Assembly: GCA_021014325.1 (NCBI GenBank)
Contig: CM037470.1
Span: forward strand, 496,001 to 560,000
Source: Plazaster borealis
Taxonomy: Eukaryota > Echinodermata > Asteroidea > Forcipulatida > Labidiasteridae
Reading direction: 5' to 3'
Length of the DNA stretch: 64,000 nt
The stretch's first letter is position 1. The number at the start of each line of letters is the position of its first letter. The notes beneath the pieces are model-generated. The model searched no databases. It was given only the letters and a program-made list of their open reading frames with translations, and was not told where the DNA came from. The position numbers and the translations under genes were made by a program. Below, piece by piece: positions 35,974-50,900 of this stretch.

Positions 35974-38900
35974 GTAAAAGTAAACACAAAAATTAAAAAC
36001 TAAAATTATTTCATAAATTGTTAAGGTTTATAAAAATTATAGGCCTATACAAAATTAGTTTATTGTTGGATAAACGAATGTTAATCATTTTTACTCACAC
36101 TAATAAGGTTTATCGCGATTAGCAAAATACCAAGAGAGGGCGCTGTTTTGCCAAGCATGTCGGGTGTAGTAAACGGGGCATCCCGGGAAAGCGGTAGCCT
36201 GCCTGGGCGCACGACGACCGACTGTGTTGTTTATAAAATTGTTGCGACGTTCAAATCATAAGCTTGTTTACTTTTTTAGTTTACACAGGGCCTAGGCCAT
36301 GCGTGCAAACATCGTGTACCTCGGTATGCATTTGCCCCCTATGCCCTCCCATAATGCATTGTGGTTCTGAATCGCGATAAACCTTGGGTGCGTTTTGGCG
36401 GCTGTAACCAATAATTGTTTCTGACATCATAACCAAAACGGTAACCGAGCTCACAACTCGGTTATCGTTCAGTCTGAACAGCAGAACCAACGACCAACAA
36501 CCGAAACAGTTTTTGGTTACCGCCGCCAAAACGCACCCCTTATTGTGAAGGATGAAGAACATGTTTAAGCCGCAGGCAAGCAACGGCACCTTTTTGGCAG
36601 CCAGGGGCTTTAACCAGGGCCCATTTTCATAAAGCTGTTAATTAAAGGCACTGAACGTGTTTGGAAATTGTCAAAGACCAGTGTTCTCACTTGGTGTATC
36701 CCAACATATGCATAAAATAACAAGCCTGTGAAAATTTGGGCTCAATTGGTCATCGAAGTTGCAAGAAAATGATGAAAGAAAAAACAGCCTTGTTGTACAT
36801 TTGTGTGCTTTCACTCAGATAGGAATAAAAACTTCTTGGAAGAAGTTTTTATTATTTTAGTGAGAAATTACCTCTTTCTCAAAAAGTACGTTACTTCAGA
36901 GGGAGTCGTTTCCTACAATGTTTTATACTATCAACAGCTCTCCGTTGCTTGTTACTAAGTAAGTTTTTATGCTAATATTTGTTTTGAGCCATTACCAAAC
37001 GTGTACAATACCTTTAAGCAGAAAATACTGCTTAACAAATTTCTTTGCTCAGCAAAAAATGAGTGGGGCACCAGTTGCTGTATACGTTATTAATAAATAT
37101 TGTTAAAAGTGTATGTGACTTGGCGAAGGGTTTGCAAATTAGCAATGAAACACTTGACAAAATGTACACAATCTTGTTCAAGGGGGAGATTTGTTTATTT
37201 TGAACACTCGTTGCCCTCTTCAACTTGGTGCACAAACTTTCACAGACTTTCATTGTCTGAAAATTGAGCGTTGAGTGTTTGAACAAATCTGCCCTTTTAA
37301 CAAGAGGAACACTTTATTTGCTGAGCTTTGCTGAGCACCACTTCCTCCAAAAACAAAAAATGCTTAGCTCTGACGGTGGACACACTGCCAATTCACTTCC
37401 TTTTTTCTTACTCTAAACATGAAATGATCCCTTCCACAGAAACTTCCAGTCTTCAATTTACAATAGAGCCAGGGAACCATGTAGCAGTTGGAGGGCAACC
37501 AACATGGTGGCATTGCTCGGCTCACAGCGAGCAAGCTGTTACATACACATGGCTTCGTAGTAATCAGCCAGTCAACGGCCAGCCAAACTTTGAGATACAC
37601 TCAAACGGCACGCTTCATATAACAAGTGTCGGCCAATCGGAAGCTGGTTCGTACTTGTGCCGAGCCCAGACGGGTGGGGTTATCATCACCAGCAGGGAGG
37701 TTGTGCTGTCTCTAGCGAGTAAGTTGTACCCTCTTGGCCCAATTTCGTATGGAGCTGCTTAAGCAGCAAAAAGTGCCCATAGGCTTTTTCAAAGATTTTC
37801 CAATTGAAGTGCACTTTGCAAAATGAAAACGGCATTGCCTTCTCAAAGTTGAAATTCCATGCCTGATGTGACTGATTTTGTTTTCTTCACACAGCCATCC
37901 AAAGCATTTTCCTCACAAGCCCTCAGAGTCAGAGCGAGAACATTGGTAGTTCCGTCTCACTTTCCTGCAGCATCGTCAGCAATCCCCAGGCATCAATATC
38001 CTGGCTCTTCAATGGTGGTGATGTCACTGATGATACAACGTCAGTTTCCATAACAACAGTAGACTCTGCCACAAGGAGTACTTTAAGTATTAGCACACTG
38101 GAGCACAAACATGGCGGACAGTACCGCTGCCTCGCTGCAAATCGTCTCTTGCCAAATTCTGTAGTATACAGCAATATTGCCTCACTGATGCTGATTGGTA
38201 AGTTCAGACATCTATCTCACGTCCGATTTGGTTGAGCAGATCCAAGGGAGATATTTAGGTTGAAACCCTACAAGTTTATCATGTTATAATCTCCTTGTGG
38301 AATTGGTGATGGCTAAGAGAAGAGCCACTTCAATTATTCTAATTAGTGTTCAGTTTTTCTAATGGAGGAGTGGCTAAATTAAACAGTTTTTGACAGTACC
38401 ATTAGAATGGACAGGTATTATTTTTACTACACTGAGATTGATAGGTAGGGAGTTTTCAACATTTCAACCATGCAGAGCTATAAAGGTGCTTTATACGTTG
38501 GGCAAATGGAACCCACTGTTTGTTTCAATCTCATATAGTTGTAGATGTATTCCATAAAACTCACCTGTGAAAATTGAATTTCAAAAGGTGGTAGCGTTTT
38601 TGAGATATTGCCGAAAATCTGGAGCAACTATGTCCACACAGGAAGAATAATCTGCATTGGAATACACACTCTGAGAAGCGTTACGGCCGCTCAGACTCAA
38701 ATTTTTTGGGGATGAAAAGTGATATCTGTTTCCATAACCGCAGTACTTTGAAGTGAAAAGTTTCTCAAAATTCATTATACTATCCAAAGCTGCTGTACTT
38801 CTAACCAAGTAAGTTTTTATTGCCATTAATTTTCAGAGTCATTACCAAAGGTGTATGACACCTTTAAATCCTACAAACTTTATGATAATATGCAATTTTT

Positions 38901-41900
38901 TCCATTAAGATAACTTAAATTAACTTACAGACCTGTAAAGAACCAGCATTTTCCAATGACATTTTCTTTAGGTCGACCAGGATTTTCCATCACACCATCT
39001 CCAGAGACGGTGGCAGTTGGTGGGACGGTCAGCTTTTTGTGTGAGACCGCCGGCAGTCCTCCAGCCACAATTCATTGGCTCGATCCAAATGACATTATTA
39101 TTCAGGTATAATCATGGAAAACAATAAACCCAGAGAATACTGTTATTGTAGTTATTTCTGCTTAGCTGCTTTGAGTCAATCCAAGTGCCCTGTCTTTTTT
39201 AGCTGTGTGGCAAATTTCAGCTTTCCTTTGGTTGACTTTGCCATACAAGCATGTCAAATGTCACATGATATTGATACTCTATGTCCACAGCTGACATAGA
39301 GGGCGTGTACAGCAGACACAGATGACAATTGAGCTCAGCATTCTCTGTGTTCTATTTCTATATTCATACTCTATGTCTACAGCAGACACAGATGAAAACT
39401 GGGCACGTCACAATTTGTTGATACAAAATTTAGACCTTCCGGATTCAAAAACAGTACAGGATTGGTAACGAGAAGTTTAGATTCCACAACTTGATGACTT
39501 CCACAACTTGATGACTCCCACCCGAGGTTTCCAAAACATTTACAGAGACAAAAATGTCTAGCACTATGTTATTACTTATTACTGTTAACTTCTCAGCACC
39601 CGAAAACCTTAGAGGTAATGATTTACATTTATGTTGCTAACTGTTTTTTCCACACAGAGCAATAGCCGTTTCATATCAACCCAATCAACTCTCCGCATCA
39701 CCAATGTCCAAGCAACAGATGCTGGCTACTACACCTGCCTGGCCACAAATGAGTGGGGCGAAAACAGAGGGTCTGCATTGCTAACGGTAACCCAGGCCAT
39801 ACAGCAGGTGGTTTTAACAAGGGTACCAGTTGATCAGTCGGTTACCGTTGGAAGCAGAGTGACTCTAGCGTGTAGTGCCACGGGTACGCCGGATCCTGTC
39901 ATCACATGGAGCAAGGCAAGTCTTTATTTCATCTTGTTAGGCTTCAAAATAACCTGACAAGCTTCTGACCAACAGGAAACATTCCAGGCATACTGTGCTT
40001 CTAAGAGAGGTTTGCGGTAACACCATGTGAATATCTCTTTTGAGTAGTGTTGGTTCTGAAAAGAACCGGTGGTTAACGACTCAACGTTTCAATCTGTATA
40101 CTGTGCTTGCCGTATGTTTTATCGCCGATTGTTTTAGCTGTTTCAAGATCAGGGTCCAATTTCCTGGCTCTGCGTACCGTGGAATTATGTGCTTGTAAAG
40201 CAGATAATTCTATGGGCCATTGGTGCAGAATTCCGCGGTAAGCAGAGCCATGAAATTGGGCCCTGGAGATTTCAGCATGTGGGTTTGAATCCTAATCATG
40301 ATGTACTGAATTGTGTATGCATTTTAAGCTTGGGGTCAATTTCACAAAGCTTTAAGCAGAAATAGTCGCTAAGCAGAAATTGGTTACCAGCCAAATGCCA
40401 TTTAATGTACAATGATTGTGGCTGGCACCCTGCTAAATTTTGCTTCTCAAATATTTTGTTTGCTTTACATCTGTAAGAAAATGGGTCCTGGTTCATCTTA
40501 GGAGTAAAGTCACAGACGAACTCCACTAGTAAGGTAAGAGAGATTAATAACAGATCATAAATCTTCCTTCTATTTCCATCTACATCCCAGATTGGAGGCA
40601 GCATCCCCCTGGATAGAATGGAATCACCCGCGCCCGGTTGGCTTAGAATAACTAGCGTCATAGCAACAGACTCCGGTGTGTACATCTGTACAGCCAGCAA
40701 CGGGTTGCAAAGTGTCACATCACAAGCACAGCTTATTGTACATGGTGAGTAGTCCATAGGAAAGGCATCTCCACTGCTTGACTGGTGCCCTGTCTTTGTT
40801 CTATTTCGTCTTGTCAATGCAAAAACATTGTATCTCATCGAGGGGTTTTGTGTCGGGTAAATATTGATGACATAACAAATAAATACTTTACTTCAGAGAC
40901 TTACACAAATATCAAAGTCCTTAAAAATCATTATTTGTCTTATTTCTTCCCATATTGTTTTAGTTCCACCAAGTTTCACAGCATCCCCGGCAGATACCAT
41001 TGCAAGGGTAGGGGAGTCTGCTTTCTTCCAATGCCAATCAGATGGGAACCCCACCCCTACCATCACATGGACCACTCCGACTACCAGTACTCTGTTAGCT
41101 CCAAGTGGGTTCCATTCTGGAGTGGAAGTGTCTGCTGATGGAACGCTGACGGTCAGTCCGGTGGCAAGACGACACGCTGGGACCTATGTCTGCATGGCGA
41201 CTAATTCAGTATCAGTCATAACCCAGAGTGCAACACTTGAAGTGCAGAGTAAGAATTCTCTAATTACTAATTATATTAATAATAATAATACTGGGCTCTT
41301 ATATAGCGCTTTATCACACTCCTAGGGGCGTATTAAGGCGCTCAGTATTTTTTCTTGCAAGGTATGCGGAGCTACGTTTGTTTTGAGACCTATTCCTTTA
41401 TAGCGCCATGTAATGGTTTACAGGGTGCTGTGGCGCAATATGCTGCCGATCAAACCAGGAACACTGGGGTGAACCTCTTTTCTTTACGATAAGTACACTG
41501 GGTTCTTTTACGTGCATTACACAACACACGGGACCTACGTCCCATCCAAAGGACGCACGATAATGGTTAAGTGTCTTGCTTAAGGACACAAGTGTCACGA
41601 CCGGAAATCGAACCACACACTGCTGATCAGAAACACCAGAGCTTGAGTCACGTGTTCTTATGCAGCTGCCTAATTGTTAAGCAAATTTTGTTCTTGTTTA
41701 GCACCTTCAAAGAGTAGGGACTTGTTTTCATGGATTAATATTCTGTCATGCAGGTTCACCCATCTTCACAACGTTCCCTATCGATCAGAGAATCATCGAA
41801 GGCTCTTCAACTCAGATCTCCTGTAGAGCAAACGCCAATCCATCTCCAGTCATCACATGGCTGTTCAATGGGGTTACCATTGGTAACGACCCCAAACACA

Positions 41901-44900
41901 GCGTCTATGGAAACGGTGACCTTACACTGATGAATCTTGAGAAGAGTCAAGAAGGGTCTTACAAGTGTCGGGCTCAGAACTTTCTAGGAATGGAGGAAAC
42001 TTCGGCGTTTGTTGTCATCCTGGGTAAGGATTTTGGAGAAAATTCCTTTAAAACCCGGCACATTGTCGTCATTTGTCCCGTGACACCTAGCACATCAACA
42101 AAGGCACAATCTCCATACATGTGGTCTCACTCACTGTTTTTTTTTTATATTGGTTTTAATCTTCTTTTGATTGTGGTAGTTTTATTGTAATTTGAATTGT
42201 TCATTTTTAAAGTAATTTTGTTGCTGTTACCTTTATTCATTTTAATGTGTGTAATAGCGCGTATGGGTATATTTGTTAGTGTATTTTCTTGTATTTTTTA
42301 TCAATATTTTATTGTTCAGCGCATTTGAACAAAATTATATTGGAATTTGCGCTATATAAATTAATACATTATTATTATAATAATTATTATTATTATTATA
42401 ATAATAATAGTAATAATAGTTAGATTTATTGAGCCACCTCGAGGCGCTTTACGACATTACAAACTTCTTAAAGAGTAAAACTATACTAAATTTTAATATA
42501 AGCAGCGAAAAATAGTCATATGGTATTAGTGCATAGCAAACTTTCCAGGTGAAATAAAGGGTGTTCAAACTTTCCGAACCTCATCCAAACCTAATGTGTT
42601 ATTCAACTAAAAGCCTAGCTAGATGAAGACGACATGGGACCGTATAGAAGGTAAACCAAAAACTACATGTTTAATTTACAAAAAAAGTTCTTTTTGTTTT
42701 AAAGTTCCTCCAGATTTTGATGTGTACCCAATTGACATGACCATAGAGCTTGGTGATTCGGTCAGACTGGACTGTGAAGGGATGGGAGATCCTCTGCCTG
42801 TCCTGCAATGGCTGAAGGATGACCAGCCTCTGGTGCTAGGTACGTCTGTCTAAAATCCAACAAAATATTCTACTCTGTGGTAACTCAACACCCAAAAGGT
42901 TTGGAGTCTGAGATTGGTATGCCTGGCTTCATGCTAAGAATGGGTGGTTTGGGGGGTACAGTACCAAATCCATCAAAACACGCTTGGATGTTTGGACTCT
43001 GGTAAGTTTGGTATGCCTGGCCTCATGCTAATAGTGTGTGGTTTGGGGTACAGTTCCAAATCCATCAAAATACTCCACTGTATGGTAGCTCAACACCCAA
43101 ATGTTTGGACTCTGATAAGATTTTAATGCCTGGCCTCATGCTAAGAGTGTTTGGTGTTTGGGTTTGGTAACAATTAATTAAAACACTCCACTCTATGGTA
43201 ACAACTTGCTACCCTTTAAAGAAGTACTTGAACGAGAATTTTGTAACGGGAATGCTATTTAAACTTGTTTATAATGTGTTTGTTTGTCATGTAATTGTAA
43301 TTTTGATGTGTTTACATTTCTGGATTTTTCGTAATTATTGATCAAAATATTAGGCCCAAACCTCAAGGTTTTGAAAAACTAAAAACACTTCTGCCGTTGG
43401 CGGCGCGCTTCCATGCGACGTCATTTGTGGGAGTTAGCTTAATGTAAACAAACAGGCAGACGAGTTGTTCATATGGGGACGTGTTGTTTATGCATGTGCT
43501 TCCGACAATTTCGATATAGAAATCGTCTTAAAATCTGCTTTTACAAACGTGTCTTGGGTGCTAGGGTAATATGCCAGCATCATGTGTCGTTGGTGGTTGT
43601 ACGAGGAAGACAACCAAGAATCCCGAGGTACATTTTGTCCGGTTTCCGAGAAATCCTTCCACTTGCAAGGAATGGGTGCGTTTCGTAGACAACACTCGAT
43701 CTGATTTTAAGCTGACCAAATGGTCCACGATTTGCAGCGCACACTTCAAAGATGAGTGCAGGGATGACTCTGTGAAGCTTCAGAGCAGCATGGGGCTCAA
43801 ACGGAACTTCAGGCTGAAGCCAGGCTCGGTACCAAGCCTGAAAGCCCCATCAACTTCGAAAGACGATAGTCAGGAGAGTGATGCCGAGATGACACAGCCA
43901 GCAAAGCATTTCGAACGGCATTCAAGAAACGTCAGAAAAGCCGGGTAGGCATGAATATAAATACCCTTCAGTTCTTACTGATAATTTAATCAGTGATTCC
44001 AGTGAATGAATCATTCACATGAATATCAGGTTGGAACATAGTTTATTTTCACTTGGGAAAAACAAACAAACCGTGCAGGAACAGAATACCCTTGGTTGCC
44101 AACTCACGCTCAACCAACTCGTACTCTCAAAAACTTGTATTTGCCAACTCGCCCTCAAGTGAACATGGCGAAGTGAGGATGTACATGTAGCATGTAGTCA
44201 TCGTTTATACTTCAAGTTCAGGAGGGGTTTCCTAACGTTTTGTTTCTTCTTGGTTTTAGGGGGAAATAGTTTAGTCAAAGGTAAAACATGGTAAGACTAA
44301 GAGCATAGAGCAATATTGAGTATGAATTGGCAAAATTATGTTTGTGTACGTGTTGATTACTGTTGACCTGGGTTTTATTTCATTTTTTTTCTTGCACTGT
44401 AAAAAAAATAGATTGTTTTTGTTATCTTCACTGTGTTTTTTTCCTTCTGAGTAGACATTTTTTGGTTTACAATTTAGCCCAACATTTGCAGTTTTATTTA
44501 TTTCTCAACAACTAACAATTGTTCAATGTGGCTAAATTAACAGACTATGAAATTAAACAACCCTTACGAACAGCTCCTTGTTTAAATAGACTAAATCATT
44601 GTGGAACATCAGCAACTATGAATTTACTTTTATTAATGCTTAGTTATTTGCTTCAATTTCAACAAAGCTGAGTTCATTGTTGACACTTTCCTTCAGATTT
44701 TGCAAGAAGCACTGGATGAATACAATATAAAATACGGTGAACCTTCCAGTGTCAGACCAGAAAATTCAACCAGCACAGAACAGGTAAACAATTTTACATG
44801 TACAATATATTCTTCATATGAAAGCAAAACAGTCGTTCTGTCATTAAAACGAATCTTGTCGCCCTATAACGTTACCATTGTGCTAATTTTCAAGAAAACA

Positions 44901-47900
44901 ACAATTTTCAGCGAATTTGCACAATTTTTTTTTGTCTATACTCTTTGTTTACAATAACAATATTGACATTTTTATTTTGTCATGTGATTTTAATGTTTCA
45001 CAATCAGGTTTTATTTCAAGCAACATTTGGCACAACACTGACCATATTGTATTCCTTATTTTAAAGGTTTTTTCAGCAGGGTTGGAAATCATCAAAGACA
45101 CTGATGTAACTGTGCCTCATCCGGATGCACCTTCCAGTGAGCCTGACAGAGCAACCATTGCAGTCTGTACTATGACCACAACAGCAGTAGGTGTAATAAT
45201 TTTTAGCTCCCCTTTTTAGTTGTTCTCAATATACCACGTCCTAGTCAATATACCACGACCTAGTCTCACACTATGTTCAAACATTGACACATGAAAATGT
45301 GAATGAGTTTGTTTCTTCAAACATAAACCAACGGGGACCTAGGTCTCAACATTATTTGTATGTGGGCAAGACTTGCACAATCTATTGATAGAAGAGGAAG
45401 TAAATTCATATTCTGTCCAATCTTGGAAGAGCATAATGTAAGTCATTGATGAATAGTGGATACTATGACCTGAATGCAATTACTCCTGAGTAGTATAGCA
45501 CAAAGCATAAAATAGGTTTGATATTGCCTGGGTATACATTAGGGGAGTACCCCCTGTTGGTGACAACCCCTTCAGTGTGCACACCTTGCTAAATTGGTTT
45601 ATTTGTGTATTTCTTAATTTTACTCCTTGACTTCATCTTTTTACAATGTGTAATTTATTTCATCAGGGATTGATCAGTCGACCCAAACAGTTGCAAGATG
45701 GCGTTGCTCCATACATCACATTGCCAGTAGTCAAATTAATATCTTCCCAAGGGATGCCCACCACACATCAGTGAGGTCTAAACGGACACAAACTAAGCCC
45801 AAGATGTTTCACCCAGTCAATAAAGGTAAATGTGTGCAGCACCTTACAACTGTGCTTTCAGATTTGTATGTTCCATAAACTGCTGAATGAGATATTTTGA
45901 GGCAAAACCCTAAAGTGAGGTACTTCGCAGACTTTTAAGACTCACATCTCAGGCTCAAGTCACCATGTTTGTGGCTGTTGCATAATGGATACAGACTCGA
46001 ACTGAAGGGACAATGCCTTGAACATTGATAACATCCATTTACTTATGATGTGAGTATAACTGCAGTTATTTACTAAAGTCTCCTATTGTGTACCCTTTAA
46101 ATTTAATTCTAGGTGTTCAGGTAAAGCGACTACTGAAGTGTGAAAACAAATTCACAGAATGTTCGCTTGTCAAGGGAAGCCGCTAAAAACTGCAACATTC
46201 AACACATACTGTCACCCAACCAGTAGCAAAAGCTGCTACATTTCCTGAGGAACCTGTATCTGATGATCCTACTTCAGAGCCTGTTTGTGAAAGTGACTAT
46301 GTGCCATCTAGTCATGACAGTGCCGATACAAGCACAAGGTAAAAATAAACCATATAGTGAGAACTGTAATCTTAAATGTTTCTCTGGGCCTATACACTTG
46401 AAAAGTATCCTTCAATGAACAAGTGTTGATGGAAAACCAACTTTAATAAAAGCTTTACTCAAGACAATCAGAGCATACTGATTGGAATGCAAATGTTTTT
46501 CTGTATTCAGAGCTGGGCCCAATTTCATACATACGCAGAGTATAAAACAATTGTCCTTGCCAGAAAAAGGTTGCCTGCCAAAATACCATATCATTATGTA
46601 AAGTTTGCAACTGTGGTCTTTTGCTTATTATGATCAGCAGAAAATTGTTAAGCACTATTGTCTACTTCATCACCTCTATTAAAATCGGGGCCAGGATTGG
46701 ACAAGTTGCATCTATTGTGAAACCAGTGTCTGTAACAGACGGTTCAAAGGACTTTTGTTGCTCAGTTTATTGCTCAACACATTGACTTCTGTCTTTTTGT
46801 CTTCCACAGTTCTGATGGAGAAAAGATTACATATGATGTAGTAGACGATTCAAAATATATCGTCTTTCGGTCCAGTCTTCTACAACTGTTTCAGAAGTGC
46901 CACAAATGTGATGCTGTGGCTAAGGTCACGATTTCTCGTCCCCTCTCTGGCACCCTCATTAAAGTGCAACAAATTTGCAGGAAGCGTGGCTGCGGCCTGA
47001 TAAAGAACTGGAGGAGTCAGCCCATGATAGGTAACATCGCAGCTGGCAACCTCCTTCTTTCTGCTGCTTGCTTGACTTCAGGATGTAGTCCTAAGAAATT
47101 TCTGCGGGCTTTGACATCCATCAACATTGCCACCATTTCGTATGAATCCTTCTTCAATCACCAAAAATGGTAAGTTTACTATGCTTAACAGTGAAGCCTA
47201 TTTTCAAATGCTAAATTCACAGTTGCATTTTGATATGGTAGAATTGACTGGCAACTAGCACAAATGTTTGTCAAAGAGCAATATCATATCAGTTTGAATT
47301 ATTCTCATCTCATTATTTCTATTATTTAATTTTTTTTCTGAAGACAGTCGGAATACACATCAAAAACATCCATGGTTGTTTTCATGGAACTAAGACACTA
47401 GTACTGCATTCCTCATTAGATTTAAAATGTGTGCATGTTCTTTTAAATTATGTGCACAAAATGCACAAATTAATTGAACTACATAGAAACCACATGTCAT
47501 CAACTTTGTTTCTGTTAATCTTGAAAAACCAGCCAATTACTGTACAAACCTTTAAGTTATTCTCAATCAGGCATGAAAGTACATGCATCAGTTAGAATTA
47601 ATCTTCTGGATGATCACATGAGGTTATTTGCAAAAAGATGTTGGAGACATTATTTTTTACATGTTACCAAAAATGCAGGTTCCTTCAGCCAGCCATTAGC
47701 CATGTTTGGAAAACTTCCCAAGAGTTGATTGTACAGGATCTGCGAAGTCGTGAGAGTGGAGCATTTTTAGGAACTGACATGAGGGCAGACAGTATGGGCC
47801 ATTCAGCAAAGTATGGATGTTACAGCACCCTCGAAATGAATGTGAACAAAGTACTTCACATTGAATTAGTACAGGTAAGTTTCAATAATTACTGTAATGA

Positions 47901-50900
47901 CATCATTACAATTAATGTCATCTTTTTTTTTTTAATGGAAAGTATTTCATCCTACCTCTTCCCTATTTATCTTTTACTGTGGGATAACCTTTTTCAGCTG
48001 TAAAGACTAGCTGCAACCTTTTTGCAGCCGCCCCCCCTGCCACCCAATAAATAAAAATTGTTTATATTTCACAGATGTTTATAATTTTACCTTTCTTGCT
48101 TTATGGAGTAAATTCTTTCTGTGCACTAAAAAGTCCAAGCAATATACCCCAACAATTAATAACCAACCTTTAAGAGGTCATTTTCTTACTTTGTTTTCGG
48201 TAGAAGAATGAGGTTGGAAATAAGTCCAACTTGATGGAGATTGAAGGTCTAATAAGAACGTTGATGTGGGTGGATAACGCATTGATAAATGTGTCTGCTA
48301 TCGTCACAGATAGACACCGTCAGATTGCCAAGCACATCCGGGAGAAGGTAGTGCCCACATTAGGAGTCAAACACTATTATGATGTTTGGCATGTTGCAAA
48401 AGGTGAGAAACCATACGTCTTTCTTTGAAAAAAGATAATAGCTCAGTGGTGCTTGAGAAATAAGGGTCCCCTTTCATGTCTAATAAATAGTTCTTCCTCG
48501 ATAGTTGTAAAAAAGAGTTGAAGAAATGAGGACCCTGATCGTCACAGTATTTCTAAATATTAATTTGCACAATGTGTACAATTTTTTCTATTACACAGGA
48601 CTTAAGAAGAAGCTTGTGGCAATCAGTAAGCTGTCAGGATGTGGTGCCATTAAGCCCTGGATTCAGTCGATCATCAATAACATCTACTGGGTGGCTGCCT
48701 CTACACATGATGGGGACAAGGAACTGATGCTGGCCAAATTTGACAGTGTGCATAATCATCTCCTCAACATACATACTCATGACAATCCAATCTTTCAAAG
48801 ATGTGCCCATGGACCATTGCCAGAACGTGAATGGTTACAACCAGGTCAGTAGCAATTTAAACACTAAAAGGGAAAGAAATCATGTTGGTACAACTTGATA
48901 AAACTGCGCTGTATGCATTTTGTTTAAAATATCAGTGTTATTTTGAAAAAAATACTAAATTTCAAACCCAATATCTTCAGTTTACAACAAAATTAATTAC
49001 TTTTGTTTTCTTTACACAAATAGGAACTAAACCAGCACAAGAGGTAGGAAAAGTTCTTGGTTCCATATATCTTCGAAAGGACGTCCAGATGCTCTCCCCT
49101 TCAATGCAAACATCTAGTGTTGAGGGCTTTCATTCGGTCATCAATCACTTCGCACCCAAAATGTATGTGTTTTCATTTGAGGGGATGCTGTGCAGGTTAG
49201 TGATTGTTGACAACCACTTGTACAATTAATTTACTATAATAAACAAAAGCAGTTTAAAGAGTTACTGATTTTTAACTCGTTGACCTGAATTAAGTCAATG
49301 ACCTGAATTGACTTGAAAATGAGATACAACTTGACTTGGCCATGACAAGTGACTTGACTTGGATTCAGACAAATGTCATGGACATGTCTGTAGTCTGTAT
49401 ACCTTTGTCTGTATTTTAAATCGCTTGTTGGCTTGGATGGCCCCAAACTTGTTAATGTTTATCCTCTTGCACATTCAGTACTATATATTTTGTCTAATCA
49501 TACAGAATCTTCTTGGCAGCTCTGCATTACAACGAAAATGCAGGACGCAGACAATCCAAGACTGCAAAGGGTGCTCTCCAGTACAACATTGTTTTTCCAC
49601 GATCAAAGCAGGACACTGGGGGTTACACTGTTCAGAAGCTCCTGGTCAAAAGCACATATGGTAAGTTCAACTACAGTTGAATTTTACTGTCTGTAGCATT
49701 GTGCTCATTACAATTGGTCATTGGTTTGAAATTTTATTGTGAAAGTGAATGATGATGGTAGTTGATCCATATACTTATGCATACCTTCTACTACTGCCAT
49801 ATGTGCTGTATAGCTCCCTATACTTTGAAACTGAAAATAAGATTAAGTCCAACAGAAGTCATCACTTGTTTTGGAAATTGGAATTCATTCATATGATTTT
49901 GAAGGAAAAAGTTGAGTCTAGTGTTTGATTTTATAGAGTGCATGTTTGCATAATTAATTTGTATTAATTTCAGACTATGTGAATAGAGTCATAAAAAAGG
50001 CTGCACTTCTATGCCAGGAGAGAGACAAGACTTCAAGGGAGATGTGTCCGCAGCTAGTCTCCAATCCTGGCACAATATCTAGCACTCTGACTCGACCAGA
50101 TAAGAACACTGCAGTAAATACTTTTGTCTCAAGGTTTACTAAAATAACACAACCGGTAGCTAGAACCCAACCAGTGCATGAGTTAGCCATTGCAGCATCT
50201 CAAGGGGTATCGGGTACTGATCAGGTGCCAGTTAAAGCGAGGGAAGAGAAAGAAAGGACCCAAGGATATGCCACAAAGCACCACACGAGGGAAGAGAAGG
50301 AAGAAAGCCAAGTAAACAGAAGATTGTCCAAAAAGAGCCTTGCAACCTTGAATGTAGGCCTTGTCTGACTTGTAATTTTTTTAAGCACACATGAAGTGTG
50401 CATACAGGGTACCTGAAGTACTTTTACACCTATTCTCAGTGTGCATGCTCTACACGTACAAACTTATACATACACACTGTACACATGTACTGCAGGTTGA
50501 TAACTTTATTTACTGATGATAGCTATGTCACCTCAAAGATGATTTTCAATCGGCCACCATAAAACAAATTAAAAGAAAGTTACATACCAGATCACAGCTA
50601 ATTTTTCCATCCAGTGTGAATTGGTCAAACTCATAGGTTCTCTTTAAGATGATGGATTAATTTGTTTTGATATGGTGAAGTATGAGACTAGTTGTTATTT
50701 GGTCATTTAGCCTACTCCAAAGTTCTGCTCCTCTTTATTTGAATGACCTGTCCAGTAGCAAGTAAACACATGGGAGTGTATAGACAGTTCACTCCACTAC
50801 CCGACCCCTAGTATTGTAACTGTAAACTGATCATTTTTAAAGTAATGAACACAATTAATTAGTCACAAGATCTTTTAGAAGAAATACATATGTGCCATTT

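Noticed and set aside
43571..50368. Host THAP transcription-factor gene instead of a transposase
   Set aside because: The RNase-H-like signature residues after the THAP domain and the enclosing perfect TIRs favour a transposase, although later domestication cannot be excluded.
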